A stretch of DNA of 15,083 bases from Alphaproteobacteria bacterium (GTDB lineage Bacteria > Pseudomonadota > Alphaproteobacteria > Rhodobacterales > Rhodobacteraceae). Positions within the stretch are counted from its first letter, which is position 1; each line of letters begins with the position of its first letter. The notes beneath the pieces are model-generated. The model was not told the origin of the DNA. It did not search any database and saw only the letters and a list, made by a program, of their open reading frames with translations. Position numbers and translations under genes: made by a program. The stretch lies in assembly GCA_003695135.1 (NCBI GenBank), contig RFIR01000476.1, positions 1 to 15,083 of the forward strand, given 5' to 3'. This document shows, piece after piece, positions 6,659 through 13,684 of this stretch.

Positions 6659-7363
6659 TCAGGGCCGTGGCGGGATGTTGAGCGCGGCCATGCTCGCAGG
6701 GCGCTCCATGCAGCGGTCGAGCCAGTCTTCCACCGCCGGAAAATCGTCGATGCCGATCGCCTCGCCAGCCTCGTAGAAGTCGAGCGCGGTCCGCACCCAG
6801 GGCCAGATGGCGATGTCGACGATGGTGTAGTCGCTGCCCATGACGTAGTCGCGGCCCTGAAGCCGCGCATTCAGCACCGAGGTCAGCCGGCGCGCCTCGT
6901 TGACATAGCGTTCGGTGGGGTAGGGGTCGGTGATCCTGTCGGCCGCGAATTTGTAGAAATGCCCCATCTGGCCGAAGAACGGGCCGATCCCGCCCATCTG
7001 GAACATCAGCCACTGGATGGCGTGCCAGCGTTCCGCCGCGCCCGCAGGCATCAGCTTGCCGGTCTTCTCGGCCAGATAGAGCAGGATGGCGCCGCTTTCG
7101 AACAGGCCCAGCGGCGCGCCCTCCGGCCCGTCGGGATCGAGGATCGCCGGGATCTTGCCATTGGGGGCAAGCGAGACGAACTCGTCCGTCTTCTGATCGT
7201 CGGCAAAGATGTTGACCAGATGCGCCTCATAGGGCAGGCCGGTCTCCTCCAGCATCGCCGAGACCTTGACCCCGTTCGGGGTGGGAAAGGAATAGAGCTG
7301 CAACCGGTCGGGATGGGCCGGAGGCCAGCGTTTGGTGACGGGAAAGGCGGAAAGATCGGCCAT
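6659..7363 (-). CDS. Glutathione S-transferase family protein (Nu-class/YghU-YfcG-like)
   Basis: Cytoplasmic glutathione-dependent enzyme; Nu-class members such as YghU and YfcG act as disulfide-bond reductases rather than classic transferases. The 234-aa product has an N-terminal thioredoxin-like domain with YSFPTPNGVKVSAMLEE (Thr and Asn in place of the usual Tyr/Ser/Cys, a Nu-class trait), GKIPAILDPDG (cis-Pro loop) and LFESGAILLYLAEKTG (Glu-Ser gamma-glutamyl site). The C-terminal helical domain has GRDYVMGSDYTIVDIAIWPW, the N-capping box region. The ATG at 7363 is preceded by CAGGAG with 6-nt spacing. It stands alone: divergent from mscL, and separated from arsR by 187 bp. Its natural substrate is unknown. 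Confidence 0.92.
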   Translation of the reverse strand: MADLSAFPVTKRWPPAHPDRLQLYSFPTPNGVKVSAMLEETGLPYEAHLVNIFADDQKTDEFVSLAPNGKIPAILDPDGPEGAPLGLFESGAILLYLAEKTGKLMPAGAAERWHAIQWLMFQMGGIGPFFGQMGHFYKFAADRITDPYPTERYVNEARRLTSVLNARLQGRDYVMGSDYTIVDIAIWPWVRTALDFYEAGEAIGIDDFPAVEDWLDRCMERPASMAALNIPPRP

Positions 7364-7495
7364 GAGTGGCTCCTGAGCTGGAACTGCGCCGCAGCCACCT
7401 AGGCCGGGGTCGCGCCAAGGTCAATCGCGGGGGCTGCGCGGGGCCATGCCTCGACGGTCGGGCAGGGCGCGTCGGCAGGGCGTTGCAACCATGCG

Positions 7496-7523
7496 TTGCG
7501 GGTGGGACGCAATCGGCTATGCT
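7496..7523 (+). promoter_or_regulatory. Candidate mscL promoter
   Basis: TTGCGG (7496-7501) and TATGCT (7518-7523) are 16 bp apart in the 212-bp gap between the divergent glutathione transferase and mscL genes, about 50 bp before the mscL start. Weak consensus match; nothing else in the gap stands out. Confidence 0.3.
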
Positions 7524-7575
7524 GGCCGCGCCCCGGCGCGGTCAGGCGCGCCGGTCGGGGAACAGGGAGTGAGGG

Positions 7576-7965
7576 ATGCTGAAGGAATTCAGGGACTTCA
7601 TTGCACGCGGCAATGTCATGGACATGGCGGTGGGCATCATCATGGGGGCGGCCTTCACCGCGATCGTGAAATCGCTGGTCGATGATCTGGTCAACCCGCT
7701 GATCGGCCTCTTTCTCGGCGGGGTCGATTTCGCGTCGCTGAGCTTCGGGGTCGGCGATGCCAAGTTCATGTATGGCAACTTCATCAACGCGGTGATCAGC
7801 TTCGTCATCATCGCCTGGGTGGTGTTCCTGCTGGTCAAGGGCGTGAACCGGATGCGCGCCATGGCCGAGACGAGGAAGGAACCCGAACCCGCGGCGCCGA
7901 AGGGCCCGACGCAGGAAGAGCTGCTCGCCGAGATCCGCGACGCGATCAAGGCGCAGAAGGCGTGA
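7576..7965 (+). CDS. mscL: Large-conductance mechanosensitive channel MscL
   Basis: Homopentameric inner-membrane channel that opens under membrane tension to release solutes during hypo-osmotic shock. The 129-aa product is of normal length (E. coli 136). Visible are the N-terminal amphipathic helix and pore-lining TM1 (LKEFRDFIARGNVMDMAVGIIMGAAFTAIVKSLV), a short periplasmic loop, TM2 (NFINAVISFVIIAWVVFLLVKGVN) and a charged C-terminal bundle helix (TQEELLAEIRDAIKAQ). The ATG at 7576 has GGGAG 6 nt upstream. The gene is monocistronic: divergent from the glutathione transferase gene and convergent with ald. Confidence 0.98.
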   Translation: MLKEFRDFIARGNVMDMAVGIIMGAAFTAIVKSLVDDLVNPLIGLFLGGVDFASLSFGVGDAKFMYGNFINAVISFVIIAWVVFLLVKGVNRMRAMAETRKEPEPAAPKGPTQEELLAEIRDAIKAQKA

Positions 7966-7974
7966 GTGCGCGCC

Positions 7975-8003
7975 GGCCTTTTTCCGGCAGCCGGTGAAAG
8001 GCC
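7975..8003. terminator. Shared hairpin between convergent mscL and ald
   Basis: Outer arms GGCCTTT (7975-7981) and AAAGGCC (7997-8003) are perfect; an inner CCGG/CCGG pair with a 3-nt loop continues the stem after a one-to-two-pair interruption. It fills the 42-bp gap between the mscL stop (7965) and the ald stop (8008), so it can serve both strands. There is a short T-run inside the stem but none after it. Confidence 0.6.
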
Positions 8004-8007
8004 CGGT

Positions 8008-9126
8008 CTACATCTTCAGCGCCAGCTTCGGGCTCAGCACGTCGATGCCCAGCGCCTGACCGACCGCGAAATTGGTCAGCTTGCCGGCATGCACGTTGAG
8101 CCCGTCGAGCAGATGCGGGTCGTCCTCGCAGGCCCGACGCCAGCCCTTGTCGGCCAGCGCCAGCATGTAGGGCATGGTCGCATTGCCCAGCGCGATGGTC
8201 GAGGTGCGTGCCACCGCGCCCGGCATGTTGGCCACGCAGTAATGCACGATGCCGTCGACGATGTAGATCGGGTCGTCATGGGTGGTGGGACGCGAGGTCT
8301 CGAAACAGCCGCCCTGGTCGATGGCGACATCGACCACCGCCGCTCCCGGCTTCATCTCCGACAGCTGCGCCCGGGTGACCAGCTTGGGGGTCGTCGCCCC
8401 CGGGATCAGCACCGCACCGATCACCAGATCGGCCAGCGCCACCATCTCCTCGGTATTGCCCTTCGAGGCATAGCGGGTGCGGATGAGCGGCCCGAACTGG
8501 GCGTCGATCTCGCGCAGCCGGTGCACCGACAGGTCGAGCACCGTGACCGCAGCCCCCATGCCGGCGGCGATGCGCGCGGCATTGGTGCCGACGACGCCGC
8601 CGCCGATCACGACCACCTCGCCCGGGCCGACACCGGGGACGCCGCCCAGCAGGGTGCCACGCCCGCCATTGGCCTTCTGCAGCGCCCAGGCGCCGACCTG
8701 CGGCGCCAGCCTTCCGGCCACCTCCGACATCGGCGCCAGCAGCGGCAGCCCGCCATCGGCATCGGTCACCGTCTCATAGGCGATGGCGGTCACCCCGGAT
8801 TTCAGCAGGTCGCGGGTCTGGTCGGGATCGGGGGCGAGATGGAGATAGGTGAACAGGATCTGGCCCTCGCGCAGCATGGCGCGTTCGACCGGCTGCGGCT
8901 CCTTGACCTTCACGATCATCTCGGCGCGGGCGAACACCTCCTCGGCACTCGCGGCGATCTCGGCGCCGACCGCAAGATAATCGGCATCGGGAAAGCCGGA
9001 TCCGGCCCCGGCGCCGGTCTCGATCAGCACCGCGTGCCCGTGCGACACCGCCTGCTTGGCTGCGGCCGGGGTGACGCCGACACGATATTCCTGGTTCTTG
9101 ATCTCGCGGGGGCAGCCGATCAGCAT
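8008..9126 (-). CDS. ald: Alanine dehydrogenase
   Basis: Catalyses the reversible NAD-dependent oxidative deamination of L-alanine to pyruvate and ammonia in the cytoplasm; used mainly for alanine catabolism. The 372-aa product matches family length and has its key residues in standard numbering: Arg15 (NQEYRVGVTP) and Lys75 (IVKVKEPQ) for pyruvate binding, catalytic His96 (FTYLHLAPD), a Rossmann motif VVVIGGGVVGTNAA (about 170-183) and the catalytic-Asp segment VDVAIDQGGCFETS near residue 270. The ATG at 9126 is preceded by GGGAGGA with suitable spacing. It is divergent from an Lrp-family gene, the usual arrangement for ald under AldR control, and TATAAG on its strand at 9177-9182 is a possible -10 box. 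Confidence 0.97.
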   Translation of the reverse strand: MLIGCPREIKNQEYRVGVTPAAAKQAVSHGHAVLIETGAGAGSGFPDADYLAVGAEIAASAEEVFARAEMIVKVKEPQPVERAMLREGQILFTYLHLAPDPDQTRDLLKSGVTAIAYETVTDADGGLPLLAPMSEVAGRLAPQVGAWALQKANGGRGTLLGGVPGVGPGEVVVIGGGVVGTNAARIAAGMGAAVTVLDLSVHRLREIDAQFGPLIRTRYASKGNTEEMVALADLVIGAVLIPGATTPKLVTRAQLSEMKPGAAVVDVAIDQGGCFETSRPTTHDDPIYIVDGIVHYCVANMPGAVARTSTIALGNATMPYMLALADKGWRRACEDDPHLLDGLNVHAGKLTNFAVGQALGIDVLSPKLALKM

Positions 9127-9195
9127 CGCCGAAATCCTCCCGGTTGGGGGTGAAGGGTAGCGGGATTTCTCGCGCCCTTATATGGTTCAGATGCC

Positions 9196-9241
9196 TTGCA
9201 AGCGGTTTGCAAAATTCTGGCATTCCGGCAAGCGTTTTGCC
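9196..9241. promoter_or_regulatory. Paired dyads between ald and the Lrp-family gene (probable operator)
   Basis: GCAAGCGGTTTGC (9198-9210) and GCAAGCGTTTTGC (9228-9240) match at 12 of 13 positions and start exactly 30 bp apart. Each is a dyad: TTGCAA-gcggt-TTGCAA centred at 9204 and GGCAA-gcgtt-TTGCC centred at 9234. Thirty bp is close to three helical turns, which would place two Lrp dimers on one DNA face, as expected for an oligomeric Lrp/AsnC regulator. Confidence 0.65.
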
Positions 9242-9247
9242 AGAATT
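9213..9247. repeat. 10-bp perfect inverted repeat spanning the second Lrp dyad
   Basis: AATTCTGGCA (9213-9222) and TGCCAGAATT (9238-9247) are perfect inverted copies around a 15-bp spacer. They enclose the second dyad and share its right arm, so they may be an extended operator or an alternative to the 30-bp-phased pair. Confidence 0.6.
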
Positions 9248-9279
9248 ATTCGAAGAAAAGGCTGTTGGAGAGAAAATTC

Positions 9280-9750
9280 ATGCAGGAAGCCACGCTGGAC
9301 GCAATCAATCGCCGCATCCTCGCCCGGCTGCAGCGCGACGGGCGCATCACCAATGCCGAGCTTTCCGAAGCGGTGCATCTGTCGCCCTCGGCCTGCCACC
9401 GGCGCGTGGCGCAGCTGGAGGCAAGCGGGGTGATCGCCGGCTATTGCGCCGTGCTCGACCCGCGTGCGGTCGGGCGGCGCGCGACGGTCTTTGTCGAGAT
9501 CACCCTGGCCGGGCAGTCCGACGAGCTGCTCGCAGCCTTCGAGCGCGAGGTGGCGCTGATCCCCGACGTTCTGGAATGCCATCTGATGGCCGGAACCGCG
9601 GACTACCTGCTCAAGGTGGTGGCGCGCGACACCGACGATTTCGCCCGTATCCACCGCCGCTACCTCGCCCGGCTGCCCGGTGTGGCACAGATGCATTCGA
9701 GCTTTGCCCTGCGCACCGTGGTCTCGACCCGCGCCCTGCCGCTCGACTGA
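9280..9750 (+). CDS. Lrp/AsnC-family transcriptional regulator (AldR-like)
   Basis: Probable alanine-responsive regulator of the divergent ald. The 156-aa product has an N-terminal helix-turn-helix (LDAINRRILARLQRDGRITNAELSEAVHLSPSACHRRVAQLEASGVI, residues 6-52) and a C-terminal RAM effector domain (VFVEITLAG... MAGTADYLLKVVARDTDDFARIHRR). Length fits the family (150-165). The ATG at 9280 is chosen because GGAGAG lies 7 nt upstream and the product then begins at the conserved LD-x-I-x-x-x-IL; an earlier in-frame ATG at 9196 would put the operator dyads inside the coding region and has no Shine-Dalgarno. Autoregulation through the intergenic dyads is likely. Confidence 0.93.
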   Translation: MQEATLDAINRRILARLQRDGRITNAELSEAVHLSPSACHRRVAQLEASGVIAGYCAVLDPRAVGRRATVFVEITLAGQSDELLAAFEREVALIPDVLECHLMAGTADYLLKVVARDTDDFARIHRRYLARLPGVAQMHSSFALRTVVSTRALPLD

Positions 9751-9845
9751 ACCGCCATGATTGGGCCGCGATCGGCTGCGAGGCTGCGCCGGTCAACCAG
9801 GTCTTCACCGATCCGGGGCAGGAACGGGCGGGCAGGAGAACGCGC

Positions 9846-10463
9846 ATGAAGATGCAGCCGATCGCACAGGTTCAGCCGCCGCCGCTCGATGACGGCGAGC
9901 TGCGCCTCGCCTTCCGCTATGCCGATCTCGATCTCCGCCGCTTCAACCGCGCGGCGTGGCGGCGCGGGTTCTGGCGTACCGGGGTCGGGCCGGCGGTGAT
10001 GTGGGCGGCTGTGTTCCTGTTCTGCCGCGGCATGGCGGTGTGGGTCGAACGTCTGGCCGGTCCGCGCTGGGTCGGCGCCGGCCGGTTCGTGATGATCGGC
10101 GCGGGCATCATGGCGGTGGCACTGTTCGCCGGTTTCCTGATCCGCTGGACCCTCCTGCAGCGCGCCGCCCGCGCGGCCGAGCGCGCATCGGCCCTGCGCC
10201 GGGGGCTGCATGTGGTGCAGATGGGCGCGGCCGGGCTGCGGGTGAGCGCGCCCAATTGCGACTGTTTCTATCGCTGGCCGGCGGTGGAGGCGGTGGTGCA
10301 GTGCCGCCCCGGCATGATCCTGCGCCTCGGGACGGGGGATTACCTGCCGCTGCCCGACAGCGCGCTGCCCGCCGGGATGAGCCGCGAGGCGCTGATTGAC
10401 CGCATCCATGGCTGGAAGGCAGGGGCCGCGGCGGGGGAGACGGGTTCCGATCCGCCGATGTGA
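9846..10463 (+). CDS. Two-TM membrane protein with YcxB-like C-terminal domain
   Basis: Function unknown. The 205-aa product has a cytoplasmic-looking N-terminus, two membrane segments (about 46-66 and 80-101) and a soluble C-terminal half of about 100 residues. The latter has FYRWPAVEAVVQCRPGMILRLGTGDYLPLPDSAL, which resembles the YcxB-like domain (a PH-like fold: a membrane-anchored protein with W-x-x-v-x-x-v then a y-i-P-x-x-x-f block). The start at 9846 has AGGAG 7 nt upstream; the frame is open further back but has no support and overlaps the Lrp gene. It follows that gene by 95 bp on the same strand, so may share its transcript, though no functional link is evident. The downstream side is the first repeat array. 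Confidence 0.7.
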   Translation: MKMQPIAQVQPPPLDDGELRLAFRYADLDLRRFNRAAWRRGFWRTGVGPAVMWAAVFLFCRGMAVWVERLAGPRWVGAGRFVMIGAGIMAVALFAGFLIRWTLLQRAARAAERASALRRGLHVVQMGAAGLRVSAPNCDCFYRWPAVEAVVQCRPGMILRLGTGDYLPLPDSALPAGMSREALIDRIHGWKAGAAAGETGSDPPM

Positions 10464-10501
10464 CAGTTCGGGAGGGAACGAGGGTGACGGCGCGCCGTGA
10501 A

Positions 10502-10601
10502 TGCGTGCCCTGCGGCCGCTGCAGGACCCCGATGCAGCTCGGCATCCCGAATGCGCAAGGTTTCAGAAAGATCAGGCTCGCGCCTGCGTGAAATAATTGG
10601 A
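10502..10601 (+). repeat. Partial copy E1 of the 216-bp repeat (left half)
   Basis: Matches the left part of the full element: CCCTGC at 10508, CGAATGCGCAAGG against CGGAATGCACAAGG of the copy at 14688, then GCCTGCGTGAAATAATTGGAA. It carries about 10 extra bases after CCCTGC and its end is degenerate, so it looks old. It stops right after TAATTGGA, where the next copy begins with AGAGACC. No right half was found. Confidence 0.55.
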
Positions 10602-10664
10602 AGAGACCTCTGAATGTGCCAGCTTTCAGACCAATCAAATCTGCGCGCGTGTAAAGTAATTCGA
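10602..10664 (+). repeat. Partial copy E2 of the 216-bp repeat (left half, internal deletion)
   Basis: Starts with AGAGACCTCT, then jumps to GAATGTGCC, lacking about 28 bp present in the full copies. It continues TTTCAGACCAATCAAATC and CTGCGCGCG, shared with the copy at 14907, and TAAAGTAATTCGA, and ends where the complete copy begins with AGAGACC. The join point after TAATTNGA is the same as in the preceding partial copy. Confidence 0.65.
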
Positions 10665-10880
10665 AGAGACCCCTGCAAAACACCGGCGCGACGGGGCATC
10701 CTGGGCGAGACGCGTTTTCTGCCAATGCGTATTGCACGCGCGTAAAGTAATTAGAAAATAATTTCCCAATCAATATTTAACAAATAGGTGAAAATCAGGG
10801 ACAAACTTCGCCGGCGCCGCATTTCGCGGCGCCCGAGCGCAACACCCGGGTCTGGCCGGTTGCGTTTTGCAAGCGCCTCT
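10665..10880 (+). mobile_element. Complete 216-bp MITE-like element, copy A
   Basis: The left end AGAGACCCCTGCAAAAC (10665-10681) and right end GTTTTGCAAGCGCCTCT (10864-10880) form a terminal inverted repeat, the right arm being degenerate (13 of 17 positions agree with the right end of copy B). Inside are GCGCGTAAAGTAATT (TAATT at 10748), an AT-rich core with CAATCAATATTTA, and a hairpin of GGCGCCGC (10813-10820) and GCGGCGCC (10826-10833) around ATTTC. Its length equals that of copy B exactly. It has no protein-coding potential. It lies between the convergent ends of the YcxB-like gene and ispE. The 107 bp from here to the ispE stop hold nothing clear, except a stretch at 10887-10905 that weakly resembles the ATCAACAGTGAAAACAGGAA part of the element. 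Confidence 0.8.
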
Positions 10881-10987
10881 GACCATCAAAGGTAAAAACC
10901 GGAACATGTCGAGCCGATCCGACAATCGTCACCTGGCTACCGGCCCTCGCTGAAGGGTGATGACACCGGTGCCCCCCCCGACCGCTC

Positions 10988-11848
10988 TCAGCGCCGGAAG
11001 GGCCTCGCCGCGCGCACCCACCAGCCCGGATGGGCGCGGGCGATTGCCGCCGCGGCCACCTCGGCCTCGTCCATTGCACGGCAGATGCCGAAGCAGGTGG
11101 CGCCGGAGCCGGACATGCGCGCGAGCCCGACACCGGGCTGCGCGGCCAGCGCCTCGAGCACCGCACCGATCACCGGCGCTGCCTCGATGGCCGGCGCCTG
11201 CAGGTCGTTGCCGGAGGCGGCCAGCCAGCCCAGCCAGGCATCGAGCCCGGCCCCGGCGGCCGGCGGCTCGGCAGGAGGGTGCGAAAACCGCCCGCCAAGG
11301 CGCGCGAACACCGCTGCGGTTTCGACCGCGACGCCGGGATTGACCATCACCAGCGCCAGATCGGGCAGGGCGGGCAGCGGGTCGAGCCGCTCGCCGATCC
11401 CGCGCATGCGCAGCGGCCGGCTTTCCAGACAGGCAGGCACGTCGGCACCGAGTGTCAGCGCTGTGGCCAACATGGTTTCGCGCGCGACCTCCCGGCCCGA
11501 AAGCCGTTCCAGCGCGCGCAGCGTCGCCGCCGCATCGGCCGAGCCGCCGCCGATGCCGCTGGCCACCGGCAGGTTCTTTTCCAGGGTGAGCGCGGCGGGA
11601 ACCGCCGGGCCGGGCAAGGCCCGGGCCGCACCCAGCACCAGATTGTCCGCGCCCCCCAGCCCGGCGGCGAAGGGGCCGGTCACGCTCAGGCTGGTCCGGG
11701 GCGCGGGGCGAGCGGTGATGCTGTCGGCGGCATCGGCGAAGACGACCAGCGAATCGAGCAGGTGATAGCCATCGGCGCGGCGGCCGGTGACATGCAGGCT
11801 GAGATTGATCTTCGCCGGGGCCGGCTCGCGGACCGGCTCAGCCGCCAT
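10988..11848 (-). CDS. ispE: 4-diphosphocytidyl-2-C-methyl-D-erythritol kinase
   Basis: Phosphorylates CDP-methylerythritol in the cytoplasmic MEP pathway to isoprenoids; usually essential where that pathway is the only one. The 286-aa product is a GHMP kinase: PAKINLSLHVTGRRADGYHLL (11-31, with Lys13 and the family ADGYH), ATP loop LPVASGIGGGSADAAA (93-108), GADVP with catalytic Asp136, and the C-terminal GVGLARMSGSGATCFG motif. The ATG at 11848 lies 11 bp inside the end of the TPR gene, so translation is probably coupled. No intrinsic terminator is obvious after the stop; the repeat element starts 107 bp beyond. Confidence 0.96.
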   Translation of the reverse strand: MAAEPVREPAPAKINLSLHVTGRRADGYHLLDSLVVFADAADSITARPAPRTSLSVTGPFAAGLGGADNLVLGAARALPGPAVPAALTLEKNLPVASGIGGGSADAAATLRALERLSGREVARETMLATALTLGADVPACLESRPLRMRGIGERLDPLPALPDLALVMVNPGVAVETAAVFARLGGRFSHPPAEPPAAGAGLDAWLGWLAASGNDLQAPAIEAAPVIGAVLEALAAQPGVGLARMSGSGATCFGICRAMDEAEVAAAAIARAHPGWWVRAARPFRR

Positions 11849-13565
11849 CGCCGGCTTCGGTCCGGGGCACGGCCGGTTTCGCGCCCTCCTCCTCCAGCAC
11901 CCGGGTCAGCCCGACCTCCAGCTTGCGGCGGATGCGCGGGATCTCGGATTCCTCCGGCCCGAAGGACAGCGCCCGGCGCCACTGGAACCGCGCCTCCATT
12001 CGCCGCCCGACCATCCACAGAATGTCGCCGAGATGATCGTTGAGGATCGGGTCGTTGGGCACCAGCGACACGGCGCGTTCCATCGGCTCCACCGCTTCCT
12101 CGTAGCGGCCGAGCCGGTAGAGCACCCAGGCGAGGCTGTCGATGATGTAGCCGTCGCGCGGCCGCTTGGCGACCGCCTTGCGGATCATCTCCTCGGCCTC
12201 GGCATAGTTGCGGCCCATATCGGCCAGCGAATAGCCCAGATAGTTCAGCACCGAGGGCTGGTCGGGCTCCAGCTCCAGCGCCTTGCGGAAATCCGCCTCG
12301 GCCCGGTCCCATTCGCCGGAGCGCTCGAAGCAGATGCCGCGGTGGTAAAAGAGCGTCCAGTGGCGCGGCTGCGGGGCGCCGACCAGCCCGATCGCGGTGG
12401 TGTAGGCCTCCGCCGCCTCGGCATAGCGCTCCTGCCGGCGCAGCGTGTCGGCCAGCGCCAGGGCCGGTTCCAGCTCGCTCGGGTAGGATCGGGCCAGCCC
12501 GGTCAGCACGCCGATCGCCTCGTCCATGCGCCCCGCCGCGGCCATCGCGGCGGCGCGGGCGGTCTCGGCACGCAGGAACTGAGGTGAATCGGCCGGAACC
12601 TCGGCCAGAACCGCGATGGCAAGGTCATACTGCCCGTCCGTCTGCAGCAGCTCGGCCAGCAGCAGCCGCGCCTCGGCCAGATCGGGGCGCAGATAGAGCG
12701 CCAGACGGGTCAGCATGACGGCATAGTTGCGGCTCTGCTCGGCATTGCCGAGGGCGAGCGCGAAGCCGTAGAGCGCCTCGGCCACGCCCTCGGTGGCGTT
12801 GGGCACCAGCGTGAACCCGATCGGCGCCCCGGCCGCGATCCGCCGCCGCAGATCGGCAAGGCCCGGATCGCTGATCCCGCTTTCGGCGGCGGCATCGATG
12901 CGCGCCAGCGCCGATGCCCGGTGATCGGCAGCGGCAAGAATTTCCGCCTCGGCCCGCACCACCCGGCGCTGCCGGGCCAGAAAGCCCAGATCGCCGGCCT
13001 CGATCATGCGCGCGGCATCCTCCAGCCTGCCCGAGACCGCAAGCGCCAGCGTCGCGTGATAGAGGCCGAAGGCGCGCAGCGTGTCGTTGCCGGTCAGCGC
13101 GGCGAAGCGGGACTGGGCATCCTCTTCGTCATCGACCAGCGCCGCCCAGCCGCCGAGCAGCGCATAGAGCAGGTCGGAGAACGCCGCGCGATGCGCCTCG
13201 ATCCGGCGCAGCGCATTGGGAAAGGCGCCGACCCGGATCTCCTCGACGGCCAGAAGAAGCGGCACCTGCCGGCTCTCGGCGCCGCGTTCCTCCAGTGTCC
13301 TGGCATGGCGCAGGGCGCCGGCGATGTCGCCGACCGCGACCGAGAAGATCATCGCCTTCTCGCGCAAGAGGTCGTTTTCGGCGTCGAACTGCACCGCGCG
13401 GGTGTAAAGCCGCGCGGCCGCGACCAGATCGCCGTTGATCTCGGCCGAACGTGCGCCGAGATAGGCGCCGGTCAGCCCGTCCTCGGCCGTGGCGGCGAGC
13501 GGAGAAGCGGCGATCAGGATCGCAAGGAGGACGGAGCGGAGCGGGCGGGGTCGCGAGCGGGGCAC
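11838..13565 (-). CDS. Exported tetratricopeptide-repeat protein
   Basis: Periplasmic or membrane-attached TPR protein of unknown role; such a gene upstream of ispE is, from memory, common in Rhodobacterales. The 575-aa product starts with a signal peptide (basic RSRPRPLR, hydrophobic SVLLAILIAASPLA, likely cleavage after ATA before EDGL). Repeats run through the protein; the clearest are C-terminal: YHRGICFERSGEWDRAEADFRKALELEPDQ, LNYLGYSLADMGRNYAEAEEMIRKAV, DSLAWVLYRLGRYEEAVEPMERAVSLVPND and DHLGDILWMVGRRMEARFQWRRAL. The start chosen is the GTG at 13565, with AGGAG about 10 nt upstream, because it gives a proper signal peptide; the frame is open far upstream (to 14744), but that part is antisense or out of frame with the SDR gene. 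It overlaps ispE by 11 bp. Confidence 0.85.
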   Translation of the reverse strand: MPRSRPRPLRSVLLAILIAASPLAATAEDGLTGAYLGARSAEINGDLVAAARLYTRAVQFDAENDLLREKAMIFSVAVGDIAGALRHARTLEERGAESRQVPLLLAVEEIRVGAFPNALRRIEAHRAAFSDLLYALLGGWAALVDDEEDAQSRFAALTGNDTLRAFGLYHATLALAVSGRLEDAARMIEAGDLGFLARQRRVVRAEAEILAAADHRASALARIDAAAESGISDPGLADLRRRIAAGAPIGFTLVPNATEGVAEALYGFALALGNAEQSRNYAVMLTRLALYLRPDLAEARLLLAELLQTDGQYDLAIAVLAEVPADSPQFLRAETARAAAMAAAGRMDEAIGVLTGLARSYPSELEPALALADTLRRQERYAEAAEAYTTAIGLVGAPQPRHWTLFYHRGICFERSGEWDRAEADFRKALELEPDQPSVLNYLGYSLADMGRNYAEAEEMIRKAVAKRPRDGYIIDSLAWVLYRLGRYEEAVEPMERAVSLVPNDPILNDHLGDILWMVGRRMEARFQWRRALSFGPEESEIPRIRRKLEVGLTRVLEEEGAKPAVPRTEAGDGG

Positions 13566-13599
13566 GGGGGGCGCTCTCCTTCGATTGGGATCGCGCGGC

Positions 13600-13628
13600 A
13601 ATCTACGGCCCGCGGGCGCAACAGGCAA
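13600..13628 (-). promoter_or_regulatory. Candidate promoter of the TPR-ispE unit
   Basis: On the minus strand TTGCCT (13623-13628) and TAGATT (13600-13605) are 17 bp apart, each matching four of six consensus bases. Transcription would begin near 13593, leaving a leader of under 30 nt that contains the AGGAG before the GTG start. Confidence 0.35.
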
Positions 13629-13633
13629 GCATG

Positions 13634-13658
13634 CCCCGCCCGTCGGTGCCGGGCAGGG
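13634..13658 (-). terminator. Hairpin downstream of the SDR gene
   Basis: CCCCGCCCG (13634-13642) and CGGGCAGGG (13650-13658) pair at eight of nine positions around a 7-nt loop, 27 bp after the SDR stop. There is no T-run, so termination is only suggested; with the promoter just beyond, it would separate the SDR gene from TPR-ispE. Confidence 0.4.
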
Positions 13659-13684
13659 ATGCGCGGCCAGACCGGTGGCGGCGT

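Noticed and set aside
7966..9153. 395-codon plus-strand frame opposite ald
   Set aside because: ald on the minus strand has all its catalytic residues; this is its shadow.
10487..10498. 12-bp palindrome ACGGCGCGCCGT after the YcxB-like gene
   Set aside because: Short GC palindromes are expected by chance in this composition, the stem would be only four pairs with a loop, and there is no T-run.
10502..10880. CRISPR-like array
   Set aside because: Repeat units are unequal (63 and 91 bp offsets), partly truncated, without constant spacer length, and no cas gene is present.
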